Origin: an uncultured Parvularculaceae bacterium
GTDB lineage: Bacteria > Pseudomonadota > Alphaproteobacteria > Caulobacterales > Parvularculaceae
DNA: 5,181 nucleotides
NCBI GenBank assembly: GCA_947259815.1
Contig: CAMYNO010000134.1
Span: 1-5,181 of the forward strand
Reading direction: 5' to 3'
Made by a program: the position numbers and the translations under genes. Under the pieces are notes generated by a model. The model saw only the letters and a list, made by a program, of their open reading frames with translations, did not search any database and was not told the DNA's origin. Shown here piece after piece: positions 1-4,940 of this stretch (its first letter is position 1; every line of letters begins with the position of its first letter).

Positions 1-85
1 CGCTTTCGGTCGATAGTTATCGTCACTTGTGCCGGCGGGTTTATGCTTTGTCGCGATGATAAATACTGGCCGATATCCTGTACGG

Positions 86-125
86 GCGCCGCGCGGCTTA
101 TGGCGTATTCGCCCGCGCGCGGCGC
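86..125. other. GC-rich inverted repeat downstream of the EF-hand gene
   Basis: A perfect 10-bp inverted repeat is visible: GCGCCGCGCG at 86-95 and CGCGCGGCGC at 116-125. An alternative register (90-96 with 113-119) would close the loop further. It lies about 66-105 nt past the stop of the minus-strand EF-hand gene, so it could form a stable 3' hairpin in that transcript. No T-run follows it on either strand, so it is not a textbook intrinsic terminator. I see no gene in the rest of 1-190. Confidence 0.45.
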
Positions 126-190
126 TGATGAAATGGCGCCCCGAATCCGGCGGAAAACCGCATGAAACGGGCGCGCGTCAATGCGCCGGT

Positions 191-433
191 CTATTCCTTC
201 GGCGCCATACTCGCGGATTTCCAGGCGTCATATTCGCCGCGGGAAAGATCGCCGGAGCCGTCAATGTCGACGGCGACGAATTGCTCGGCGGTCAGGTCGG
301 GCGCCACGGCGCGAACTTCGCCGTAGGACAAAGCGCCCGATCCGTCGGCGTCGAGGGTTTCAAACTCGCCCGCCATGGCGGCGAGCGGGAACAGGCTCGC
401 CGAAGCGGCGAGGGCGATGAAGCGACGTTTCAT
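191..433 (-). CDS. Exported EF-hand calcium-binding protein, 80 aa
   Basis: A small secreted or periplasmic protein expected to bind Ca2+. Residues 1-21 form a Sec signal peptide: basic KRR, a hydrophobic core, and an AMA signal-peptidase-I-like site before G22. Two complete 12-residue EF-hand loops follow. Loop 1 is D28-A-D30-G-S32-G-A-L-S36-Y-G-E39. Loop 2 is D56-I-D58-G-S60-G-D62-L-S64-R-G-E67. Both carry the coordinating residues at positions 1, 3, 5, 9 and 12 and the central Gly. They are about 17 residues apart, as expected for one EF-hand pair. The ATG start is supported by a purine-rich AAAGGAAA just upstream. The 187 nt between this start and the next gene are AT-rich in part and would hold its promoter, but I could not fix boxes with confidence. 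Partner or target is unknown; such proteins are common in alphaproteobacteria as Ca2+ buffers or sensors. Confidence 0.88.
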   Translation of the reverse strand: MKRRFIALAASASLFPLAAMAGEFETLDADGSGALSYGEVRAVAPDLTAEQFVAVDIDGSGDLSRGEYDAWKSASMAPKE

Positions 434-620
434 GTCGATTTCCTTTCGAGGGTTCTACTAAAAGTCGCGCGCCGCCTTGCGCGGTCTGGCCATGCGTGGC
501 CTGTTTGGCGATCCCCTCGATTGAACCGCGCGTTGTTATCGGCGATGCGCAAGCCAATACATGGCGTGACGGCTCATAAAATTCAAATAAAATACGTGTA
601 AGGATGAATAGGATTTCACA

Positions 621-1799
621 TTACGTCGTGGAAATGTCGTCATCGGTTTCGCCGTCTTTCTCGCGCCGCCGGCGGCGACCAAGGCCGAGAAGGCGCGCGG
701 CCAGCGATACGCGGTGCACCTTCGGCGCATCCTTAAAGCTCGCGGCGCGCTCTGCGCTCGGGAAGAAGAGATAGGCGAGCATCAACACATAAGCCGCATA
801 GTCCCACGCCACGGCAAGGGCCCAGATGTCGGAAAAGATGTTGGCGATTTTCAAAACAGCGTCGCGCGGCGTGATGGTCGACAGGCTGGGAATGAACTCC
901 GCCATGACGACTTCGATCCGGCGGGAGACCCGCTTCTCTTCCACCGGTTCTTCCTTGGGCGAAAAGACTTCGTCGAAGATTTCAAGGCCGCGCGCGGGGT
1001 AAAGTTCCGCATAGGATTTGATCGGCACCGGCGGCTTGGCGAGCTTCTGGCTGCGCACCAGCGAGGCGAGGGCGGACTCGACATCCTCTGCATACCGATC
1101 AATCGCGTCGCGTTGCGCCTGTGTCATGCGCTGGCCGACCGGCTTGGGGTTGGCGCGATAGAAATTGTCGAGCTGGGCGTCGACGAAACTCTCGATCCGC
1201 CGGTCCTGGCGCCAGCGATTGAGGATGCTGGCAAAGGCGTTGTAATTGGTTTCGAATTCCCGCGCCCAAAGATCGTAATTGTCGTGGGCGTTGCGGCTCA
1301 GCAGGGTTTTTAGCTCATCGACGCGGTCGGCGCAGATGGCCGGGTCGTAGGGATCGGCGCCGGCGGGGTCGTCGCCGTCGATGATGGCGTCCACATTCTC
1401 GCCAAGGGAGACATACCATTCCGCAAGGCCGTCGAAATAATCGGAAACCGCGCCATCGCCTGCCGCGCCCGATTGCGCGCCGGACTGGCGTTCATTGCGG
1501 GCGACGCGGGAAAGATCGGTGACGGAAATCTGCAGATCCTGCCGGAACAGGAAGTCGCGCTGGCGATAGCTCGTAATGCCCGCGCATTCGCCCTGAAGGC
1601 GTTCGATTTCGTAAAGATAGGTGTAGCGAACCGCATCGACGCCGCCCATGCCCACAACCGTCGTCCAGGTCGAGACGAAGAAAAGAATGACGCCGAGGAT
1701 CGGGATGACGACGAACAGCTTCAGGCACCGTTCCAGAAAGAACACCATGTCGGCGACGAATCCGCTTTCGCGGGTTCTGAACCAGTCGCGATGGCGCAC
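621..1799 (-). CDS. Multi-pass membrane protein of unknown family, probably 5'-truncated
   Basis: A 392-aa frame from a GTG start that I do not recognise as a named family. A strongly hydrophobic segment at about 28-49 is followed by a long soluble stretch rich in Asp, Arg and aromatic residues (about 50-310). A second TM segment lies at about 325-346 (IWALAVAW…LAYLFF). The C-terminal tail is basic and then acidic (GRRRRREKDGETDDD). Codon use is strongly GC-ended, like a resident gene. The GTG at 1799 has only a weak Shine-Dalgarno (GGA in gcggaactt), and the same frame stays open for 66 more codons that encode at least one further convincing TM helix. The GTG is therefore probably not the native start; M18 would be a shorter alternative. 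The gene looks like the surviving body of a longer membrane protein whose 5' end has been lost or frameshifted next to an insertion boundary. It may be a pseudogene, or may still make the shorter product. Function is unknown. Confidence 0.6.
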   Translation of the reverse strand: MRHRDWFRTRESGFVADMVFFLERCLKLFVVIPILGVILFFVSTWTTVVGMGGVDAVRYTYLYEIERLQGECAGITSYRQRDFLFRQDLQISVTDLSRVARNERQSGAQSGAAGDGAVSDYFDGLAEWYVSLGENVDAIIDGDDPAGADPYDPAICADRVDELKTLLSRNAHDNYDLWAREFETNYNAFASILNRWRQDRRIESFVDAQLDNFYRANPKPVGQRMTQAQRDAIDRYAEDVESALASLVRSQKLAKPPVPIKSYAELYPARGLEIFDEVFSPKEEPVEEKRVSRRIEVVMAEFIPSLSTITPRDAVLKIANIFSDIWALAVAWDYAAYVLMLAYLFFPSAERAASFKDAPKVHRVSLAARLLGLGRRRRREKDGETDDDISTT

Positions 1800-1997
1800 A
1801 AGTTCCGCGCCGCCGACCCAGATGGCGATCGCCAGGAAAAAGACGAAATAACCAAAGGCGGGGGGCAGGACCGTGTTGCGCAGGAAATCTTCGTTTTCCT
1901 GCGACGTGATCAGGGCGAAACCAATCGCCGAGCTGACCGCGCTGAAAAACGGCCTTATGTAGCAAGCGCACCAACGCCGTTGAAAACCCCGGCGGCC
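1800..1997 (-). pseudogene. Displaced 5' coding remnant of the membrane-protein gene
   Basis: The frame of the 621-1799 gene stays open here for 66 codons, back to an in-frame TAG at 1998-2000, but contains no ATG, GTG or TTG. It reads as membrane protein: SAVSSAIGFALITS, then a charged turn QENEDFLRN, then a TM helix GYFVFFLAIAIWVGG running directly into the downstream ORF. From about 1950 upward this frame stops looking like protein (QRRWCACYIRP), while the adjacent frame reads STALVRLLHKAVF. Removing one T from the T5 run (A5 on the + strand, 1945-1949) joins VRLLHKAVF to SAVSSAIGF in one smooth hydrophobic N-terminus. I infer a one-base insertion (or an assembly error) plus loss of the start region at the island edge. 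TTG/GTG at 1974 and 1971 could be start codons of the repaired frame. Confidence 0.5.
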
Positions 1998-2025
1998 CTA
2001 AGTGATTAGGGCGCTACTATGTAGC
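1995..2025. repeat. Two adjacent palindromes at the composition boundary
   Basis: A perfect 7-bp inverted repeat GCCCTAA / TTAGGGC with a 4-nt loop occupies 1995-2012. A perfect 5-bp repeat GCTAC / GTAGC with a 3-nt loop occupies 2013-2025 and is followed on the + strand by TTTTT. Together they sit exactly where GC-rich coding DNA on the left gives way to AT-richer DNA on the right. The second palindrome contains the stop codon of the 2017-2925 gene. They may be a bidirectional terminator or the end of a mobile element (GGGCGCTACTATGTAGC from 2009). I cannot tell which from one end alone. Confidence 0.45.
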
Positions 2026-2925
2026 TTTTTGCTTTGGACCGGTGGTCATTTTTGCAAAGACGGGGGAACTCTGTCCGGTTTTGATGTCGGTTGCGGTCCC
2101 ATAATAATCAATGACTATTGTAGCCTCAGAAAATCGTTCTTCGGTTTTCTCGAAAATATCATTGTAAATGATGCGCGAGTACATGACCAACTTACTTTGC
2201 CGCGTGAGCAAACGATTCATGGTCTCGGTAGTAATGGGGTGCCATTCAGTTACAGCGAATATTTCTGGACCGATAACAGCCCCGCTTTGAACATCAACAA
2301 TTTCTATCGAGGCTGGTTCGAATTCAACGGTATCAAAAGGGATTTCTTTCAGGCTTCTAAAGACCCTTACATTAATTGCCGGGCTTCGGCCGACGTTTTT
2401 CCATTTAACGGCAAAAGTTCGGGAGTTTTGGACGTCGTTCCCAAAAAAATTCCCGGAAAAGCTTTGGTCTTCTGTGTCGAAATAGCAAAGCCACGCTCTG
2501 TCTCCCTTAATCACTTGTTGAGCGGCGTCGGTGGCGCGAAACGCTTCGAGCAACGTGCCTGCCAAAAGTGCAAGCCCGACGCCGGTCAATCCAGCAATAT
2601 ACGCAGTCCAGTGCGCCATTTGCTTTTGAGCAACCAGATCAAGTTCCTCCGGGGTATCGCATTGGGTATTGGCCTTATTATGGTCGGCGCCGGATGGTAT
2701 GTTGGCCTTATCGCCTCCAGAAAAGGAAACTTGACAGTCTGCTTGACAGGTTACGGAATTTGTTTGGCCGGAAACATCTTGTTTTGGAGCCAGTACTGGG
2801 TTGCTTGGTAACTCGGCAAGAACGTCATTGCATTGCGGTTCATTCGCTTTCCCGTGAATGAGCGCAATAACAATGGTCAGTCCGCCGATAATAGCAGCGA
2901 TGAGCAGCCAATAGCGCTTAAGCAT
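2017..2925 (-). CDS. Two-TM accessory membrane protein, 302 aa, unknown function
   Basis: A short basic N-terminus (MLKRYW) leads into TM1 at about 6-24. A segment at 25-106 with four cysteines (C32, C60, C64, C89) follows; it would be periplasmic if the basic N-terminus stays inside. TM2 is at about 107-127 and the C-terminal domain, 128-302, would be cytosolic. The part from about 93 on resembles an anonymous membrane-protein type common in phages and islands of proteobacteria: a QKQMAHW lead-in to the TM helix, an AFRATDAA linker, a GDRAW segment, then the β-rich NVGRSPAINVRVF and RIIYNDIFEK stretches. That assignment is from memory of the pattern, and no function is established. The Cys-containing loop and extra N-terminal TM are unusual for that type. 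The ATG has no strong Shine-Dalgarno, but the first 16 codons overlap the 3' end of the DUF6471 gene, suggesting translational coupling. Codons are AT-richer than in the left-hand genes, which fits recent transfer. Confidence 0.75.
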   Translation of the reverse strand: MLKRYWLLIAAIIGGLTIVIALIHGKANEPQCNDVLAELPSNPVLAPKQDVSGQTNSVTCQADCQVSFSGGDKANIPSGADHNKANTQCDTPEELDLVAQKQMAHWTAYIAGLTGVGLALLAGTLLEAFRATDAAQQVIKGDRAWLCYFDTEDQSFSGNFFGNDVQNSRTFAVKWKNVGRSPAINVRVFRSLKEIPFDTVEFEPASIEIVDVQSGAVIGPEIFAVTEWHPITTETMNRLLTRQSKLVMYSRIIYNDIFEKTEERFSEATIVIDYYGTATDIKTGQSSPVFAKMTTGPKQKAT

Positions 2926-3107
2926 TGAACGAGAAACACCGCCGTAAACTTGCCCCGCGCCAGCTTGTTTCGGATGTTCGGTTCCGTTTCGCTGACGCCA
3001 ATTTCGGCGAGCTTATCGACTAGCTGCGCATAGGTCACGCCTCGCTTTTTCAATTCGGCTTTGAGCAAGCCTTTTACCTGGTTCTCCCAATCCGCCTGTT
3101 CTTTCAC
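2877..3107 (-). CDS. DUF6471-type small protein, 76 aa
   Basis: The sequence matches my memory of the DUF6471 family almost end to end: a W-x-x-x-V-K-x-L-L-KAEL lead (residues 7-18), RGVTYAQLVDKLAEIGV (22-38), SETEPNIRNKLARGKF (39-54) and a C-terminal FLVQCLSAIGC (58-68). Family members are small, helical and look like a helix-turn-helix fold (TYAQL…NIRNKLARG), so DNA binding is possible but not established. The start is GTG at 3107, with an imperfect AGGGCGAG upstream. An in-frame TGA lies a short way further upstream and there is no ATG between, so GTG is the best start. It is the first gene of a two-gene minus-strand unit, overlapping the membrane-protein gene by 49 nt in another frame. 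It is divergent from the IS1595 transposase across a 214-bp control region, and if it binds DNA the CAAACG repeats there are an obvious candidate site. Confidence 0.8.
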   Translation of the reverse strand: MKEQADWENQVKGLLKAELKKRGVTYAQLVDKLAEIGVSETEPNIRNKLARGKFTAVFLVQCLSAIGCSSLLLSAD

Positions 3108-3130
3108 TTGGACTCGCCCTAGAGTTGCAT

Positions 3131-3192
3131 TCCTTGGCGGTCACCTCTGCCAAGGATATGTGGATCGGGCGGCGTCTACGGATTGCCGCCCG
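3131..3192 (-). promoter_or_regulatory. Two hairpins in the leader of the DUF6471 operon
   Basis: Two perfect 8-bp inverted repeats lie side by side: TCCTTGGC (3131-3138) with GCCAAGGA (3149-3156), and CGGGCGGC (3166-3173) with GCCGCCCG (3185-3192). If the minus promoter proposed at 3201-3229 is right, both fall inside an approximately 87-nt 5' leader before the GTG at 3107 and could act on translation or attenuation. On the + strand the second stem is followed by TTTT and could instead weakly terminate transcription coming from the left. Confidence 0.4.
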
Positions 3193-3200
3193 TTTTCTAT

Positions 3201-3229
3201 GATCTAGGGACGTTTGCCATCGTTTGCAA
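3201..3229 (-). promoter_or_regulatory. Candidate promoter for the DUF6471 operon
   Basis: Read on the minus strand, TTGCAA (3229-3224) and TAGATC (3206-3201) are separated by exactly 17 nt. The matches to consensus are moderate (4/6 and about 3/6). The -35 box overlaps one CGTTTGC repeat and the spacer contains a second, so a repeat-binding factor would block it. Transcription would start near 3194, just before the hairpin leader. Confidence 0.3.
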
Positions 3230-3319
3230 CAAAAAAGTTGCACAAACGATTACATATGCCCTTGTATGGGATACATAATGTAACTATATACGATGCATAG
3301 GCATCGCAAACGGTTACAT
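3211..3319. promoter_or_regulatory. CAAACG repeat cluster, likely operator region
   Basis: The hexamer CAAACG occurs four times: inverted (CGTTTG) at 3211-3216 and 3221-3226, direct at 3243-3248 and 3307-3312. The middle pair forms an imperfect palindrome across an A6 tract (CGTTTGCAAC at 3221-3230 and GTTGCACAAACG at 3237-3248, with a 2-nt insert). The last two are cores of a 13-mer direct repeat, CAAACGATTACAT (3243-3255) and CAAACGGTTACAT (3307-3319), 12/13 identical and 64 bp apart, close to six helical turns. The cluster covers both divergent promoters and ends three bases before the transposase ATG. Binding by the DUF6471 protein or by the transposase are both possible; neither is shown. 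Confidence 0.45.
3262..3290 (+). promoter_or_regulatory. Candidate transposase promoter
   Basis: TTGTAT (3262-3267) and TATATA (3285-3290) are spaced 17 nt apart, upstream of the transposase ATG at 3322. The predicted start near 3297 gives an approximately 25-nt leader that contains the second 13-mer repeat and no convincing Shine-Dalgarno, so translation would be inefficient. This fits the low expression usual for transposases. Confidence 0.35.
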
Positions 3320-3321
3320 TC

Positions 3322-4275
3322 ATGGCACAGCATTTTCTCCTTTCCGCCGCTTCCCGCACCCTGAAGTTGAAAGACATCTACAAGGCTGGCGAGGACGCTG
3401 CGTACCGCAAATTCTGTGAAATCCGCTGGCCGGAAACGGAAGGCGACGCCATTTGCCCGCGCTGCGGTTGCGTTGAAACCTATGACATTTCGACCCGCCG
3501 CAAGTTCAAATGCAAAGCCTGCCATCACCAGTTTTCGGTGACGTCGGGCACGATCTTCGCCAGCCGCAAAATGGAATTCGTCGATTTGCTGGCCGCGATT
3601 TGCATCGTCGCGAACGCCGCCAAGGGCGTTTCCATGGTCCAGCTTTCCCGCGACCTTGGCGTCCAATATAAAACGGCGTTCGTGCTCGCCCACAAAATCC
3701 GCGAAGCGATCTCAATGGAAACGCGCGAAACTAAACTGGACGATGAAGTCGAAATCGACGGCGCCTATTTCGGCGGTCATGTTCGCCAGTCGAACGTCAA
3801 AGCCGAGCGCATCGACCGCCGCCGCGCGCGCTTCCAGACCGGCAAACGCCGCGTTGTGATCGCCCTGCGCGAACGTGAAGGCCGCACGCTGACGCACGTT
3901 GTAAAGCGCGAAGCCGAGGGCGTTGAGTTCGCCAAAGAGCGCCTAGAAGACGGCACTATCGTTAATGCCGACGAGGCTTCGCATTGGGACGTTCTGGACA
4001 ACTTCTTTCCGCTGGAACGCATTAACCATAGCGAGGCATACAGCGTTGACGGCGTGCATACGAACTTCGTTGAAAGCTACTTCTCACGCCTGCGCCGCAT
4101 GGTCGGCGGTCAACATCACCACGTTTCAGCGCGCTATCTGCACCAGTACGCAGCGCACGCCGCATGGCTCGAAGACCACCGCCGGGAGAGCAACGGCGCG
4201 CTGGCGGGCCGGATTGTTCGAAACGCCATGACCGCACCGGTTAGTCGTCAGTGGAAAGGGTACTGGCAGCGATAG
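3322..4275 (+). CDS. IS1595-family transposase, apparently intact, 317 aa
   Basis: Catalyses DNA transposition of an IS1595-family element. The N-terminus MAQHFLLSAA is the usual start of this subgroup, which fixes the ATG at 3322. A zinc ribbon lies at residues 45-67 (C45-x2-C48 … C64-x2-C67), followed by HHQFSVTSGTIFASRKM, the family's signature. A helix-turn-helix-like segment covers about 103-128 (QLSRDLGVQYKTAFVLAHKIREA). The ISXO2-like catalytic core follows, with D146 in EIDGAYFGG, D217 in NADEAS, and N248/E251 in HTNFVESYFSRLRR, matching the family's DD-N/E arrangement. The length is normal and I see no stop or frameshift, so the enzyme could be active. It has no obvious ribosome binding site. 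It faces away from the DUF6471 operon and shares its control region, and a cluster of hairpins begins 56 nt after the stop. Codons are fairly GC-rich, unlike the neighbouring 302-aa gene. Confidence 0.95.
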   Translation: MAQHFLLSAASRTLKLKDIYKAGEDAAYRKFCEIRWPETEGDAICPRCGCVETYDISTRRKFKCKACHHQFSVTSGTIFASRKMEFVDLLAAICIVANAAKGVSMVQLSRDLGVQYKTAFVLAHKIREAISMETRETKLDDEVEIDGAYFGGHVRQSNVKAERIDRRRARFQTGKRRVVIALREREGRTLTHVVKREAEGVEFAKERLEDGTIVNADEASHWDVLDNFFPLERINHSEAYSVDGVHTNFVESYFSRLRRMVGGQHHHVSARYLHQYAAHAAWLEDHRRESNGALAGRIVRNAMTAPVSRQWKGYWQR

Positions 4276-4331
4276 TCTTTGAGGAAAACTTTCAGTTGAC
4301 GCGCCTGCCCGACTCCAGCCCGCATACTCGG

Positions 4332-4409
4332 TGCTGATTCTTCCACAGAATCAGTACGCCGTCCCGTTGGAGGCGGGACGGCGCTAACTGTAAATAGCCT
4401 TGGAGGCTA
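4332..4409 (+). other. Three consecutive hairpins after the transposase gene
   Basis: Three inverted repeats follow each other. CTGATTC (4334-4340) pairs with GAATCAG (4348-4354), extendable to 4332-4356 with one G-U pair. CGCCGTCCCG (4357-4366) pairs perfectly over 10 bp with CGGGACGGCG (4374-4383). TAGCCT (4395-4400) pairs with AGGCTA (4404-4409). The first two abut without a gap. None has a T-run, so a plain intrinsic terminator is unlikely. They may be a structured leader of the DUF3892-type gene that starts 87 nt later, a small RNA, or a folded mobile-element end. No open frame of interest covers 4276-4496. Confidence 0.45.
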
Positions 4410-4424
4410 ACGAAATGTCGCGAC

Positions 4425-4444
4425 GGGGTAAATTTATGGGGTAA
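4425..4444 (+). repeat. Short direct repeat GGGGTAA
   Basis: GGGGTAA occurs at 4425-4431 and again at 4438-4444, with a 13-bp period, between the hairpin cluster and the DUF3892-type gene. It could be a paired binding site or part of the same leader RNA; chance cannot be excluded for a 7-mer. Confidence 0.25.
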
Positions 4445-4496
4445 GCCGCGCCGTATCGTCAAGCCATCAAGGCAGCCATTGTGAAAGGAAAATGAC

Positions 4497-4778
4497 ATGG
4501 CTACCTATAAAGTAACTTGCATCACGCCTGACGGCGCCGACAGCGACTACGCCATCGACGGCTTAGGCGGAATTGGTCCAGACTTAAAACGTTGGTACGA
4601 CACAAAAGATAATGTGTGGACGTTTATTAACACCGGACAGCACTCGTTTTACACAGAGGTCAATAATCGGCGTGCCGAAGTATTCGCTAGAGTGAATAAC
4701 AACGGCACGCGTTATCTTACTACATCACCCGACGGATATGCCGGCAACAACCTTCTCAGCTTGCCGGGATGCGGGTAG
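4497..4778 (+). CDS. DUF3892-type small protein, 93 aa
   Basis: The protein fits my recollection of the DUF3892 family over its whole length. It has YKVTCITPDG at residues 4-13, DYAIDGLGG (17-25), W41-x-FI-x-x-G47 in the middle, FYTEVNNRRAEVFARV (51-66) and the closing RYLTTSPDG…NNLLSLPGC (72-92). The family is small, soluble and of unknown function, often found in accessory regions. The ATG at 4497 has a good AAAGGAAA Shine-Dalgarno about 8 nt upstream. The nearby ATG at 4492 gives only a 7-residue out-of-frame peptide. The 3' end overlaps the convergent small gene by 54 nt. A 221-nt structured non-coding stretch separates it from the transposase, so it may have its own promoter there; a TTGACG at 4296-4301 is present but without a well-spaced -10. 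Confidence 0.82.
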   Translation: MATYKVTCITPDGADSDYAIDGLGGIGPDLKRWYDTKDNVWTFINTGQHSFYTEVNNRRAEVFARVNNNGTRYLTTSPDGYAGNNLLSLPGCG

Positions 4779-4940
4779 CATGAAGTGATAAGGAGCCGCG
4801 ATTAGCTCCATATCATCAAGAACCCATGACAGCGCTTGTTGCGCCGCATAAAGCGCTGTCATTTGCAAACGCGGACATTCACCGTGCAGCTTTGCCGAAA
4901 TTTTCGACAATTCTTGTTCAATTTCGTCTTTAGGTTTCAT
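4725..4940 (-). CDS. Small protein of unknown function, 71 aa
   Basis: I do not recognise the family. The sequence reads as a real soluble, mostly helical protein: MKPKDEIEQELSKISAKL, then ECPRLQMTALYAAQQALSW, then LDDMELIAAP. The ATG at 4940 is preferred over a possible in-frame start at 4979 because GGAGAAGG sits about 7 nt upstream of it and because it overlaps the previous gene's stop as TAATG, a typical coupled junction. Residues from about 55 to the end are encoded antisense to the conserved C-terminus of the DUF3892-type gene and look like a read-through tail, so the original stop may have been lost at this convergent junction. Confidence 0.65.
   Translation of the reverse strand: MKPKDEIEQELSKISAKLHGECPRLQMTALYAAQQALSWVLDDMELIAAPYHFMLPASRQAEKVVAGISVG

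Larger units (their letters stand above)
2009..4409. mobile_element. Possible IS1595-family element with passenger genes; ends not proven
   Basis: A proposed unit: a boundary palindrome on the left, a two-gene minus-strand passenger operon, a divergent control region, the IS1595-family transposase and a hairpin cluster on the right. IS1595-family transposons that carry passenger genes are known, and the family normally makes 8-bp target duplications. In favour: the abrupt composition change at about 2000, interruption of a resident membrane-protein gene there, and a transposase that shares one control region with the neighbouring operon. Against: I found no clear terminal inverted repeat pair. 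The only similarity between the two edges (GGCGCTA at 2010-2016 and 4380-4386, each followed by TAGC) is in direct orientation and short. The right limit is a guess, and the true end could lie within 3108-3321 (a simple IS) or beyond the window. Confidence 0.22.

Noticed and set aside
29..601. 190-aa plus-strand open frame across the EF-hand gene
   Set aside because: It is antisense to a gene with signal peptide and two canonical EF-hands; its own translation shows no domain and only the arginine/glycine-rich look of a GC-rich shadow frame.
1473..2009. 178-aa plus-strand frame opposite the broken membrane-protein gene
   Set aside because: Low-complexity charged translation, antisense to a frame with convincing TM segments; it crosses the composition boundary.
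1956..2025. 8-bp direct repeat TATGTAGC (1956-1963 and 2018-2025) as a target duplication
   Set aside because: The copies are only 62 bp apart and enclose no gene, and the second lies inside a palindrome, so it cannot flank the transposase-bearing segment.
2308..2326. GGTTCGAATTC resembling a tRNA T-arm
   Set aside because: The flanking bases do not form the 5-bp T-stem, no acceptor, D or anticodon arms fit around it, and it lies inside the 302-aa coding frame.
2002..2811. 269-aa plus-strand open frame opposite the two-TM protein
   Set aside because: The minus strand has the coherent protein (TM helices, NVGRSPA-type stretch, coupling to the DUF6471 gene). The plus frame has no recognisable domain and no Shine-Dalgarno.
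4379..4412. GCTAAC motifs near hairpins as an integron attC site
   Set aside because: The core RYYYAAC consensus is not met at either GCTAAC, there is no matching GTTRRRY partner, and no integrase is present.
4492..4515. ATG at 4492 just before the DUF3892-type start
   Set aside because: It opens only a 7-residue out-of-frame peptide; the ATG at 4497 has the better spacing to AAAGGAAA and the conserved N-terminus.
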